In this document: positions 1 to 9,601 of the stretch, in pieces
Layout: every line of letters begins with the position of its first letter
How positions within the stretch are numbered: position 1 is the first letter of the stretch
Assembly (NCBI GenBank): GCA_945901065.1
Contig: CAMDKI010000002.1
Coordinates: 248,001 to 312,000 of the forward strand
Source of the DNA: Chitinophaga pinensis
GTDB taxonomy: Bacteria > Bacteroidota > Bacteroidia > Chitinophagales > CAIOSU01
Length of the DNA stretch: 64,000 nt
Reading direction: 5' to 3'
Notes under the pieces: generated by a model
What the model was told of the DNA's origin: nothing
The model's database searches: none
The model's input: the letters and a program-made list of their open reading frames with translations, nothing else
Program-made: the position numbers and the translations under genes

Positions 1-3000
1 TGTACAGCTACGACCTCACAATCGGTTACAGCACAAAACAAGCCAACCGCAGCCTTTACTGCACCGGCGTTTTGCGCTGGCACCAGCAGTACATTTACCA
101 ACAACGCTACTGGCGCCACCGCTTATGCTTGGAGTTTTGGCAATGGCAATACTTCCACGGCAAATGCCCCTGCAAACACCTATGCCTTAGGTGGCAGCTA
201 TACAGTTACGCTGATAGCTACAAATGCTGCCGGCTGTGCCGATACCGCTACGCAAACCGTGCTAGTGAACGCTAACCCTGTACCCAACTTCAGCGTAAGT
301 GGCGACACCTTGGCATGTACCAACCTCAACGAGATATACACTACCAGCATCGGCGGTGGCAATACCATCACTTGGGCACTATCAGGTGGCGGCACTATTA
401 CTAGTGGACAAGGTACCAACAACATTAACGTTGATTGGGACACTGCCGGAACGTACTTTGTAAAAGTAACAGCAACTGGCACAGCAGGTTGCACCACCAG
501 CGACTCATTAGAAGTGGTGGTTAACAATGTGATTAATGTAGCCATACCCACCAACACCAATGCTTGTGCAGGTGAAATAACGCAGTTTACCGCAAACACT
601 CCAGCCACTGGCGGTCCTTACACGTTCCTTTGGAACTTTGGCGATGGCGCCATTAGCACCGACGAGAATCCAACCCACATATTTAACCCTGCGGGCACAT
701 ACTCAGTTACGTTGGCGATAACCAGCCCTAGCAACTGCATTGGCACTAGCACCAACAATGTGGTTGTGCCTGCTAAACCAGTAGCTAGTTTTGTAGCTAC
801 TCCGGCTTGCCCAGGTGGCAATGTAACCTTTACCAACACCTCTACTAACGCAACTAGCTACGAATGGAGCTTTGGCGATGGTACTACCAGCATTTTGGCC
901 AACCCAACACACGCCTACATCGTAGCGGGTACTTATACGGTTACCCTTCGCGCCATTTCTACTGCCAATTGCGATGCCGTTATTACCCAAAGCGTAACCG
1001 TGAGCCCGCGCCCGGTGGTTGAGTTTACTGCTACCAATGCTTGCCCCGATAGCTTGGTAACCTTTACCAACCTTAGCACAGTGGCTAGTGGCACTATCAC
1101 TACTTATAGCTGGAACTTTGGCGATGGAAGCACCAGTGCAGCTGCCAACCCAACCCATGCTTACACCGCGCCCGGTACTTACCAGGTAACATTGGTTGCC
1201 ACCAGCAACATTGGCTGCCAAGACAGTATAAAGCACAGCGTGACCATTTATAACAGGCCTTTTGCCGGATTCAATGCAAACAATGTTTGCGATGGCGAAA
1301 CCGTAGTTTTTACTAACATTAGCAGCATAGGCACTGGCACTTTGAGCTTTGTTTGGGGCTTTGGCGATGGAAGCACCAGCACCAACATTAACCCAACACA
1401 CTTATACCTAGCCGCTGGCACGTATAACGTAACGCTTACCGCTACCAGCGATAATGGCTGTTCTCGCACTATTACCAAGCCGGTGATTGTTAATGCCACA
1501 CCAACTGCTAGCTTTACAGCTTCTGCTACCACTATTTGCTTTGGCGATACCATTACCTTTACCAATACTTCGACCACAGGTACCAATGTGGTTTATAACT
1601 GGGACTTTGGCGATGGCAACTTTAGCAACTTTGTAACCGATACCCAATACGTATATGCAGCGGCAGGTAACTATACCGTTACGCTTGAGGCAATTGATAC
1701 CATAACCTTCTGTGCAACGGTTACTACTTTGAATATCACAGTGCACGAAGAACCCGTTGCAGGATTTACTCTTGCCAATGTATGTGATGGCACCTCAGTA
1801 ACCTTTACCAATACCAGCACCATACCAACTGGTACTTTGAGCTACTTATGGAACTTTGGTGATGGCGCAACCAGCACAAACATAAACCCTACCCATTTGT
1901 ATAGCGGCCCAGGTACTTACAGTGTATTGCTTACAGCCACTAGCAACAATGGCTGCGTTGATACTCTTACGCAACAGGTAACCGTTCACCCAGAGCCAGT
2001 TGCTGACTTTACGCTGAGCAATACCACCGCTTGCGATAGGGATACCGTAACGATGACCAACAACTCGATAGTTGTTGGAACCGATATACTTTACACGTGG
2101 ACTTTTGGCGACGGAAACACCAGCAACGATGTAAGCCCTGCTTACGTATATGGTGCGCCAGGTAGTTACAGCGTGGTACTTACCGTAACCGATACTGTAA
2201 CTGGTTGCACGGATGTAGCGAGCGATACGGTCACTATTTTCCACCGCGCAGTGCCGGCCTTTACTACCGCCGATGTTTGCTTAGGCGCTGCTGCAAGTTT
2301 CACTAACGGCACCACCATTGGGGTAGGCACAGTAAGCTACTTCTGGGATTTTGGCGATAGCACTTTCAGCACGGACATTAATCCAACCCACATTTACGAT
2401 AGCATCGGTATCAAAACCATTACTTTGATAGTAACTACTAACAATGGTTGTACCGATACCGTAACCCGTACCTTGATTGTAAGCCCATTGCCTGAAACCG
2501 ACTTCTCGGTAGGGCCTACTTGCTTTGGAAACCCGACCGACTTTACCAACCTTACTACCATTGTATTTGGCACTACCACTTACCTATGGAACTTTGGCGA
2601 TGGAGTAACCGATACTGCTGCTAACCCAAGCCACACCTACACGGTGCTTGGCAACTATACCGTTACCCTTACCACAACCAGCGATGCCGGTTGTGTTGAT
2701 GTGGTCAGCAAAGTAATTACCGTTCACCCGAACCCAACAGCTAGCTTCACTGCTACAAATGTTTGTGAAGATGATGCCGTGGTGTTCGATAACAACTCCA
2801 CCATACCTTACGGAACCCTAACCAGCTTCTGGGATTTTGGCGATACGTTTACTTCTATTGACCAAAACCCAACCTATACTTACACTGGCTTCGGCACCTT
2901 CACCGTTACTTTGGTGAGCACCAGCAATAATGGCTGCGCCGATACCACCACAAGGGCCATTACCGTTTATCCTAAGCCTATTGTGGCTTTCGATGTGGAG

Positions 3001-3936
3001 GATGTTTGCATAGGCGAGTTAGTAGTGTTTGACAACATCTCGGCAGTGCCAAACAACGGCACCATTGCCGATTTGAGGTGGTTCTTTGGCGATGGCTCAG
3101 TATCATTAGAAGTAAGCCCTAGCCACTTGTATGCTGCTCCTGGCATTTATGAGCCATACTTGGTAGTAACCTCAACCCAAGGCTGTACCGATACCCTTAG
3201 AAAGACGGTTGTAGTGCACGAGTTGCCACCTGCCACTATTCAAGCACTTGGCCCATTGGCCTTCTGTGATGGCGGTAGCGTTGATTTGAGAGCCCCTGCT
3301 GGCCAAGCTGGATACGAGTGGAGTACGGGCGAAACTACCCAAACCATAACTGTTACCACTTCGGGTACTTACTATGTTACGGTTACTAGCACTTTCAACT
3401 GTACCAATACCGATAGCATTGAGGTAATTGTATGGCCATTGCCGATTGCGAATGCCGGAAACGACACAACCATAAGCAAAGGCTATACCGCGCAACTAAA
3501 CGGTAGCGGTGGTGCCGACTATGAGTGGACACCGATTGAAAGCTTGAGCAACCCTAGCATAGCCAACCCTGTAGCCAAGCCTTTGGGAACTACCACTTAT
3601 ACCCTATTGGTAACTGATACCAATGGTTGCCAAGACACGGACGAGGTTACGGTATTTGTAAACGAAGACTATCTGGTACAAGCTACCAACACGCTTACCC
3701 CTAACGGTGATGGCAAGAACGACTTCTGGTACATCATTAATATTGAAACATACCCCGATGTGGAGGTGCTGATATTTGATAGATGGGGAACCGAGGTGTA
3801 TACCAGCAAAGCATACAACAACGATTGGGGAGGTACTTATAAGGACAATAAGCTACCGGAAGGAACGTACTATTATGTTATCCGCTTTGAAGGCTCAGAC
3901 CGCCTATACAAAGGAGCTGTAAATATTCTTCGCTAA
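1..3936 (+). CDS. PKD-repeat surface protein with T9SS type-B/gliding C-terminal domain (5' truncated by window edge)
   Basis: Frame 1 is open from base 1 (CTATTSQSVTAQNKPTAAFTAPAFCAGTSS...WSFGNGNTS...), so the ORF-track start at GTG 259 is an artefact. About 12 PKD-like W-x-FGDG units. C-terminus NTLTPNGDGKNDFW...VLIFDRWGTEVY...LPEGTYYYVIRF resembles the gliding-motility/CHU_C type-B sorting domain. Confidence 0.93.
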   Translation, partial: CTATTSQSVTAQNKPTAAFTAPAFCAGTSSTFTNNATGATAYAWSFGNGNTSTANAPANTYALGGSYTVTLIATNAAGCADTATQTVLVNANPVPNFSVSGDTLACTNLNEIYTTSIGGGNTITWALSGGGTITSGQGTNNINVDWDTAGTYFVKVTATGTAGCTTSDSLEVVVNNVINVAIPTNTNACAGEITQFTANTPATGGPYTFLWNFGDGAISTDENPTHIFNPAGTYSVTLAITSPSNCIGTSTNNVVVPAKPVASFVATPACPGGNVTFTNTSTNATSYEWSFGDGTTSILANPTHAYIVAGTYTVTLRAISTANCDAVITQSVTVSPRPVVEFTATNACPDSLVTFTNLSTVASGTITTYSWNFGDGSTSAAANPTHAYTAPGTYQVTLVATSNIGCQDSIKHSVTIYNRPFAGFNANNVCDGETVVFTNISSIGTGTLSFVWGFGDGSTSTNINPTHLYLAAGTYNVTLTATSDNGCSRTITKPVIVNATPTASFTASATTICFGDTITFTNTSTTGTNVVYNWDFGDGNFSNFVTDTQYVYAAAGNYTVTLEAIDTITFCATVTTLNITVHEEPVAGFTLANVCDGTSVTFTNTSTIPTGTLSYLWNFGDGATSTNINPTHLYSGPGTYSVLLTATSNNGCVDTLTQQVTVHPEPVADFTLSNTTACDRDTVTMTNNSIVVGTDILYTWTFGDGNTSNDVSPAYVYGAPGSYSVVLTVTDTVTGCTDVASDTVTIFHRAVPAFTTADVCLGAAASFTNGTTIGVGTVSYFWDFGDSTFSTDINPTHIYDSIGIKTITLIVTTNNGCTDTVTRTLIVSPLPETDFSVGPTCFGNPTDFTNLTTIVFGTTTYLWNFGDGVTDTAANPSHTYTVLGNYTVTLTTTSDAGCVDVVSKVITVHPNPTASFTATNVCEDDAVVFDNNSTIPYGTLTSFWDFGDTFTSIDQNPTYTYTGFGTFTVTLVSTSNNGCADTTTRAITVYPKPIVAFDVEDVCIGELVVFDNISAVPNNGTIADLRWFFGDGSVSLEVSPSHLYAAPGIYEPYLVVTSTQGCTDTLRKTVVVHELPPATIQALGPLAFCDGGSVDLRAPAGQAGYEWSTGETTQTITVTTSGTYYVTVTSTFNCTNTDSIEVIVWPLPIANAGNDTTISKGYTAQLNGSGGADYEWTPIESLSNPSIANPVAKPLGTTTYTLLVTDTNGCQDTDEVTVFVNEDYLVQATNTLTPNGDGKNDFWYIINIETYPDVEVLIFDRWGTEVYTSKAYNNDWGGTYKDNKLPEGTYYYVIRFEGSDRLYKGAVNILR

Positions 3937-3956
3937 ACCACTGAAACGGACTAACC

Positions 3957-5465
3957 ATGAAAAAGCTAATCATCATCATAGCATTTGCCGCGGCCGCTTT
4001 CACAGGCTTACAGGCTCAACAAATACCTTTGTATTCGCAATACTGGTATCACCCATTTTTATACAACCCCGCGCTTACCGGTTCAACAGGTTCGCCTCAG
4101 TTGTTCTTTATCTATCGCAGGCAGTGGGCAGGCTTTGATCAAGCACCTGAAACCAGGGCAGCAACCTTTGACATGCCCGTAATGAGCAACAAAGCAGGCT
4201 TTGGCGGTTATGTGTACAACGACCAAAGCAGCATTTTCCGTCGTTGGGGAGGCAGTTTTTCTTATGCTTACCACATCAATTTTGCCGAGAACCATCGTCT
4301 TTCATTAGGATTATCGGCAGGTGCACAATCAGTGCGCATTAATTACAACGACGTATTTGTGCTTGACCCTACGGATGAATTGATAACCAATGGCATACAG
4401 CGCAACGCATACTTCGAGGCTGGTTTCGGTGTTAATTACATGCTGAAAGACTGGAGCTTGGGCTTATCCGTTCCTAGTTTGTTTGGCACCGATTTGAGTT
4501 ATCTTAGCCAAAACGGCAGAACCGGCTACGAAACCGCTCGCCACTATGTAGCCCAAACGAGTTACAAGTTACGTTTGGCACAGGATAAGTTTACCATACA
4601 GCCAACCGTTATGTTCCGTACTACCGAGGCCATTAACTTCCAATTGGACGCTGGTGCCTCGTTTATGTACAAAGACTGGGTTTGGATTAACGGTATGTAC
4701 CGTTACGACTATGCCGTATCCGTTGGCGGTGGTTTCAAAGTGCACAACATGATTACTGTTGGCTATTCTTACGATTTGCCCATCAATAACCTAAATGGCT
4801 ATACTACTGGCAGCCATGAAATTTTATTGGGTATTACTTTCGGTAAGAAGAAGAAAGGTGAAGAAACTGATAACCAAGAATTGGTTGACAAACTTGCTGA
4901 GGTTACCGCCAAAAACGACAGCATCCTTAGCGAGTTATTAGGCAAAGTGGATTCGCTTGGCGGCGAAGTGGATTCATTGAAAGGATTGCTTGCTAATGGC
5001 CTTGAAGTGGAAGGAGACGGAGCAGGCACCGCGGCAGACCAAGCAGAATTGGATAGCTTGAACAAGCGTGTTACCGACCTAGAACAACAACTGCAGAACA
5101 AGCTTGACTCGCTGCAAAAACAAGTGAATAAAACTTCAGACATAGTAGACGACCAAAATGAAGAACGCACACGTATTGTTGACGAAAACGACTTGGAGTA
5201 CAAGCGTGGCGCTGAATTAGGTAACTACTTCATGGTAGTAGGTTCGTTCCGTATTGAGCAGAACTCCTATAACTTCCAAGAACAGCTTACTAAAGAAGGA
5301 TTTAAAGCAGGTGTGGTTTACGACAAGAAACGAAAATGGTTTTACGTTTACCTATCGCAGCCAGACAACTGGGAGAAAGGCTTAGAGCAATTATTTAAGC
5401 TCCGAGAAGAGAACGAGCGTTTCAATAAAGCGTGGATTCACATCATGGAAAAATCTTTCAGATAG
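3957..5465 (+). CDS. PorP/SprF family T9SS outer-membrane protein with C-terminal coiled coil and SPOR-like domain
   Basis: Signal peptide then QQIPLYSQYWYHPFLYNPALTGSTGSPQLFFIYRRQWAGF (PorP/SprF N-terminus). Coiled-coil region around aa 300-400, then NYFMVVGSFRIEQNSYNFQEQLTKEGFKAGVVYDKKRKWFYVYL (SPOR-like). Confidence 0.88.
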   Translation: MKKLIIIIAFAAAAFTGLQAQQIPLYSQYWYHPFLYNPALTGSTGSPQLFFIYRRQWAGFDQAPETRAATFDMPVMSNKAGFGGYVYNDQSSIFRRWGGSFSYAYHINFAENHRLSLGLSAGAQSVRINYNDVFVLDPTDELITNGIQRNAYFEAGFGVNYMLKDWSLGLSVPSLFGTDLSYLSQNGRTGYETARHYVAQTSYKLRLAQDKFTIQPTVMFRTTEAINFQLDAGASFMYKDWVWINGMYRYDYAVSVGGGFKVHNMITVGYSYDLPINNLNGYTTGSHEILLGITFGKKKKGEETDNQELVDKLAEVTAKNDSILSELLGKVDSLGGEVDSLKGLLANGLEVEGDGAGTAADQAELDSLNKRVTDLEQQLQNKLDSLQKQVNKTSDIVDDQNEERTRIVDENDLEYKRGAELGNYFMVVGSFRIEQNSYNFQEQLTKEGFKAGVVYDKKRKWFYVYLSQPDNWEKGLEQLFKLREENERFNKAWIHIMEKSFR

Positions 5466-5515
5466 TTTTAGCGTGAAAAGCAACTAGCTAAGTATAGCAT
5501 AACCGATTGTATAGC

Positions 5516-5546
5516 TGGGCCGCTCGAAAGGGTGGCCCACTTTTTT
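5516..5546 (+). terminator. Rho-independent terminator
   Basis: TGGGCCGCTC-GAAA-GGGTGGCCCA hairpin with GNRA loop followed by C and TTTTTT, downstream of the PorP/SprF CDS. Confidence 0.8.
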
Positions 5547-5619
5547 AATGTCTTGTTGCTCTCTGACGAAATGTTAGGGAGCCCATCACCAATCGCCCTA
5601 ATTCATTAACTTAGCCAAT

Positions 5620-7083
5620 ATGAAAGCTGATTTTCAAGTTGGTATTATCGGTGCAGGTTTTGGTGGCTTGGTGGCTGCCTTGCGCTTGCAAAAGGAAAAC
5701 CGCAACTCTTTTGTGATATTTGAAAGGGCTAGCGAAGTAGGCGGCACTTGGCGTGATAATGTTTATCCTGGCTGTGCTTGCGATGTACCTTCACACCTAT
5801 ACTCTTTTGCCGACGAATTGAATCCCAACTGGAGCCGTGCATTTAGCAAGCAACCCGAGATATTGGAGTATATTAAGCTTGTAGCTGAAAAACACAACCT
5901 TCGCAACAAAATCCGCTTCAACACCGATATTGTTGGCCTAAAATTTATTGAAGAACACGGCCTATGGGAAATAACCGACCAACACGGTATCATCACCCAA
6001 GTGAAGTTGGTTATTTCGGCCACGGGGCCGCTAAATAGGCCCAACACGCCAAAATTCGAAGGCATGGAGCTTTTCCAAGGCAAAGTTTTTCATAGTGCCG
6101 AATGGGACAAAAACTACGACCTGAATGGTAAACGGGTGGCCGTTATTGGCACCGGTGCCAGCAGCATACAAATAGTGCCCAACATTGCGCCTATAGTGGG
6201 GCAACTGACCGTTTTTCAGCGTACGGCAGCTTGGGTGCAAATGCGCCCCGACCATGCTTTCTCAGGCTTTGCAAAAGGGCTGTTCAAGACAGCCCCTGCC
6301 ATTAACAAGTTATATCGAGAGATGATCTACTGGCGAAATGAGTTTTTCGGGAAAGCTTTTGTGGGCAACGAAACCATTAATCGCATTGGGTCAAAACTAT
6401 CGCTTAGGCATTTGAGCAAGCAAGTAAGCGACCCCGAAACCCGCAGAAAGCTAACACCTAACTATAAAATGGGTTGTAAGCGAGTGTTGGTAAGCAACGA
6501 CTACTACCCTGCGTTCAATAGGCTAAATGTAACCCTCGAAACCACCAGCATACAAGAATGGAATGCTAAAGGCATAATAACCGCCGATGGCAGACAACAT
6601 GACTTTGATGCCATAGTGCTGGCTACAGGCTTTGTGGCTGCCGAAATTGAGCTGTACACCACCATTTCGGGCCTAAACAACCGTGACTTGCTGAGCGAAT
6701 GGCGCCAAACTGGCGCACAGGCGTACCGTGGCACCACGGTCTCTGGGTTCCCGAACCTAGCCTTTATTCTGGGGCCCAATACCGGGCTAGGCCATAACTC
6801 AGTAGTGCACATGATGGAAAGCCAGATGAACTACCTAGTAGATTATCTAAAACTTTTAGAGAACCAGGGACCCAATGGCTACTTGGATGTTAAAGCCGAT
6901 GTGCAGGCAAAGCATAACCAACAACTGCAAACCCAATTTGAAGGCACCGTTTGGCAATCGGGGTGCCAAAGTTGGTACTTAAACCGTGAAGGCAAAAACA
7001 CCACACTATACCCGCGGCTAACCGCGCAGTTTAGGAAGGAGCTAAGGCATTTGGATGAGGGTGCGTATGAGTTGGTGGGTTAA
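5620..7083 (+). CDS. Flavin-containing / Baeyer-Villiger-type monooxygenase
   Basis: GAGFGGLVAALRL Rossmann motif, second GTGASSIQIVP motif, and FQGKVFHSAEWD matching the FxGxxxHxxxW(P/D) BVMO fingerprint. Confidence 0.88.
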   Translation: MKADFQVGIIGAGFGGLVAALRLQKENRNSFVIFERASEVGGTWRDNVYPGCACDVPSHLYSFADELNPNWSRAFSKQPEILEYIKLVAEKHNLRNKIRFNTDIVGLKFIEEHGLWEITDQHGIITQVKLVISATGPLNRPNTPKFEGMELFQGKVFHSAEWDKNYDLNGKRVAVIGTGASSIQIVPNIAPIVGQLTVFQRTAAWVQMRPDHAFSGFAKGLFKTAPAINKLYREMIYWRNEFFGKAFVGNETINRIGSKLSLRHLSKQVSDPETRRKLTPNYKMGCKRVLVSNDYYPAFNRLNVTLETTSIQEWNAKGIITADGRQHDFDAIVLATGFVAAEIELYTTISGLNNRDLLSEWRQTGAQAYRGTTVSGFPNLAFILGPNTGLGHNSVVHMMESQMNYLVDYLKLLENQGPNGYLDVKADVQAKHNQQLQTQFEGTVWQSGCQSWYLNREGKNTTLYPRLTAQFRKELRHLDEGAYELVG

Positions 7084-7131
7084 GTGATTAGGTGCGATTT
7101 ACGAGGTACGAAATACGATTACAATCTACCT

Positions 7132-7154
7132 CATTTTCAAATTAGCACATTTTC
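7132..7154. repeat. Dispersed repeat family A: CATTTTCAAATTAGCACATTTTC
   Basis: Exact 23-mer, inverted copy at 16212..16234; related CATTTTCAAATT sequences at 16322 and about 51957. Confidence 0.8.
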
Positions 7155-7176
7155 TCTCGTCTGAGACGAGACCTAT

Positions 7177-7557
7177 TCATTTGTCCTCTCCTCTTAGCTT
7201 ACCCATATCCCTGCGCTCTTTTTTGGTGGGGCGGCCTGCGCCGCGCTCGCGGGTTGGGAAACGGAACACCGAAGGCATGGCTGCAGTCTCGCGTTCCTCA
7301 GGTGGAGTTAGGTCTTCGTAGCAGAGTTGCGCTTCGGGTGCCCCTACCCTTTTATCTATTAGCTTAATTATCTTGTAAGTAAGGCGTTGCTGCTCTTTGT
7401 TGATGGTAAGGGTATCGCCCACTTTCAGGTCTTTGGCTGGCTTGATACTGTCGCCACTAAGTTTCACCTTTCCAGCATTGCAAGCATCGCTTGCTAGGCC
7501 CCGTGTTTTAAACAGCCTTATTGCCCACAACCACTTATCAGCACGTACTTTTTCCAT
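7177..7557 (-). CDS. S4-domain RNA-binding protein (Hsp15-like)
   Basis: MEKVRADKWLWAIRLFKTRGLASDACNAGKVKLSG S4 domain. The ORF track starts at 7575, but the first six codons run into a dispersed repeat, so Met at 7557 is the better start. Confidence 0.85.
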   Translation of the reverse strand: MEKVRADKWLWAIRLFKTRGLASDACNAGKVKLSGDSIKPAKDLKVGDTLTINKEQQRLTYKIIKLIDKRVGAPEAQLCYEDLTPPEERETAAMPSVFRFPTRERGAGRPTKKERRDMGKLRGEDK

Positions 7558-7572
7558 TCCATTAAATTGTCT

Positions 7573-7597
7573 CACCCTGAGCGGAGTCGAATGGGTG
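7573..7597. repeat. Short palindromic intergenic repeat CACCCTGAGCGGAGTCGAATGGGTG
   Basis: CACCC...GGGTG ends flank TGAGCGGAGTCGAAT. Resembles a dispersed element seen in many environmental bacterial genomes; only one copy in this window. Confidence 0.5.
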
Positions 7598-7604
7598 CGG
7601 TTGC

Positions 7605-7623
7605 GGGTTACGAGTTGCGAGTT
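7605..7623. repeat. Dispersed repeat family C: GGGTTACGAGTTGCGAGTT
   Basis: Identical 19-mer at 43271..43289; inverted partner at 43325..43350. Confidence 0.8.
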
Positions 7624-7665
7624 AAATAAACAATTCAGAAACTAAAAAGTAAAACACCCTCTATA

Positions 7666-8046
7666 TTATTCCCCAATTGGTTCCCAAAGCTCAATGGCAT
7701 TGCCTTCTGGGTCGAGTATGTGCACAAACTTACCATAGTCGTAAGTCGCAATCTCATCAATTATCGTAACGCCTTCTTTCTTTAGCTCACCCACCAGCCA
7801 CTCCAGGTTCTCTACACGGTAGTTTACCATAAACTCTTTGGTGCTGGGTGCAAAATACTTGGTATCGGCAGCAAAAGGGCTCCACTGGCTTGAGCCTTTC
7901 TTGGTAGGGTCATCTAAATGCCTCCATTCGAACGTAGTGCCCCACTGGTTAGTATCGAAACCTAAATGCTCTCTATACCAATCTTTAATTTTATCAGGGT
8001 CGTGGCTTTTAAAAAAGATGCCACCAATGGCGGTTACACGTTTCAT
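7666..8046 (-). CDS. VOC/glyoxalase family protein
   Basis: FFKSHDPDKIKDWYREHLGF...KFVHILDPEGNAIELWEP. Confidence 0.85.
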   Translation of the reverse strand: MKRVTAIGGIFFKSHDPDKIKDWYREHLGFDTNQWGTTFEWRHLDDPTKKGSSQWSPFAADTKYFAPSTKEFMVNYRVENLEWLVGELKKEGVTIIDEIATYDYGKFVHILDPEGNAIELWEPIGE

Positions 8047-8163
8047 AGTTAGTTGTGGGTTAATTGGTTGATTTGTTGATTAGTGAAAATAGGGAAAAAC
8101 ACCCACTTGTAACCGCCCCTCAACCTCATGAACAGTGAACCATTCAACTAGTAACCAACAACG

Positions 8164-8775
8164 TTACATTTTGCTTACCCAAACCAATAAAACCTGTATA
8201 ACGCCAATAAGGAAACCTAGCACAGCGCCGATTAGCTCAATAAACTGGAACTCCTTTTTAAGGATTTCCATTATTAGTTTTTCTAAGGTGATTGGGGAAA
8301 GCAAGGAAACCTTTTGACGCACAATTTTCTCTACATCGAAGGAGCCTTCGAGGTTTTCCATGTATTTATCTATCACTACTGGGGTTACTGACTGTACTTC
8401 TTTCAAAAAATCGCCTTTCATTTTCAATCGGGCCTTTTTTCCCAAAAACATTGACATCATAGGATATTTGGCGGGAAAGGTCTCGTCTAAATACTGGTCA
8501 ACCTTGGCCTCAATGTTTTGGTTAATCGATTCAAGGTTCTTGGGGTCGTTTATGCGGTCTTTAAGGTCACTTACGTTCAATAACTCAGCAGCTACCATTT
8601 TACCAATTTTCTCGGCCATGGCATACTGGCGCTTTGGAAATACGCCTTGAATATCAAAAAAGAGAATGCGAATTTTCTTGCGCGGATGGAAGAGCATCTT
8701 TATGGCTACCCAGTTGGTAAACCAACCTATGGCACCGGCAATTACTGGTAATAAGATGTAAGATAACCACTCCAT
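8164..8775 (-). CDS. DUF445 family membrane protein
   Basis: LLPVIAGAIGWFTNWVAIKMLFHPRKKIRI...GVFPKRQYAMAEKIGKMVA, characteristic DUF445 N-terminus, and a C-terminal TM. Confidence 0.85.
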   Translation of the reverse strand: MEWLSYILLPVIAGAIGWFTNWVAIKMLFHPRKKIRILFFDIQGVFPKRQYAMAEKIGKMVAAELLNVSDLKDRINDPKNLESINQNIEAKVDQYLDETFPAKYPMMSMFLGKKARLKMKGDFLKEVQSVTPVVIDKYMENLEGSFDVEKIVRQKVSLLSPITLEKLIMEILKKEFQFIELIGAVLGFLIGVIQVLLVWVSKM

Positions 8776-8871
8776 TATTTCGCTCTGATACTCTAGGTTA
8801 CACTATCGATACATGATAGTGCGGTAAATATACTAATTCAGAGGATATTGCCTAAATCCGTAAGTGTTAAG

Positions 8872-9597
8872 TTATGCACCCTTGCGTGTGCCCCATGCGA
8901 ATAAGTATTGCGATGATAAGTATGTGCTCATAATAACCAATGGAGCCATACTAAACGGTGTATGGAATTTATTGATGGCTATGTTGCTATCAGAGAACAT
9001 AAACAACAGGGCGCCAGCCAATACCGCGCTATAGCTTGCTGCCGATACTTTACCTTGCCGGTTGATGGCAAAAAGAACCATGGCTGTAATAACAGAAGCA
9101 TAAACTATTACTGGTATCAACATATCGGGCTCTGCTGCATTAATGGCTGGCAACAAAAATGCCAATAAACCAACATAACCTACTAAAACAGGCAATGCCA
9201 GCCAAGGCTTGGTTTTTAATAACGAAGTGTTGGTATTATTAGCGAGGTCTTTTCTGAAAGCTAGCATGTATAATACATGGGTAATAAGGAACGAAACCAA
9301 GCCTGCTAAAAAGAACAATTCTTCGTAAGCTTTAAAATGCTCCAAACGGGGCATCATTAAATTCACATCGCCCGACCAGGAAAAGATAAAACCAACCAAT
9401 ACAAGTTTTTGCACCGAACCTAATGAGCCGCCAGAGGCTTTGTAATAATACCAAATTAATGCAGGCATCAATAGTGCTTTGGTTACCATTGCTGGCAGCA
9501 AAGCTTGTTGCATACCAGCTATCAGCATACCCTCGAATACCAAATGAGTGATGGTAAATACCCAGTACAAAATTGAAAGCGATTTGGCGTTGTTCAT
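8872..9597 (-). CDS. Lysoplasmalogenase (YhhN/TMEM86 family)
   Basis: Multi-TM protein with KALLMPALIWYYY...GFIFSWSGDVNLMM...ISHVLYMLAF-like pattern (here FLITHVLYMLAF) and C-terminal GALLFMFSDSNIAINKF, matching the YhhN family. Confidence 0.85.
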   Translation of the reverse strand: MNNAKSLSILYWVFTITHLVFEGMLIAGMQQALLPAMVTKALLMPALIWYYYKASGGSLGSVQKLVLVGFIFSWSGDVNLMMPRLEHFKAYEELFFLAGLVSFLITHVLYMLAFRKDLANNTNTSLLKTKPWLALPVLVGYVGLLAFLLPAINAAEPDMLIPVIVYASVITAMVLFAINRQGKVSAASYSAVLAGALLFMFSDSNIAINKFHTPFSMAPLVIMSTYLSSQYLFAWGTRKGA

Positions 9598-9601
9598 GGA
9601 A

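Noticed and set aside
259-261. GTG at 259 as the start of the first PKD protein
   Set aside because: The same frame is open to base 1 and encodes another PKD unit upstream, so the gene begins outside the window.
703-1401. Long minus-strand ORFs (e.g. 198..608, 703..1401, 1248..1586, 1846..2244) antisense to the PKD gene
   Set aside because: They mirror the repetitive plus-strand PKD codons, lack recognisable domains, and are typical shadow ORFs of repetitive GC-balanced coding DNA.
8801-8821. CACTATC-N7-GATAGTG hairpin as a terminator
   Set aside because: No T-tract and weak AT-rich stem; could be an operator or chance palindrome.
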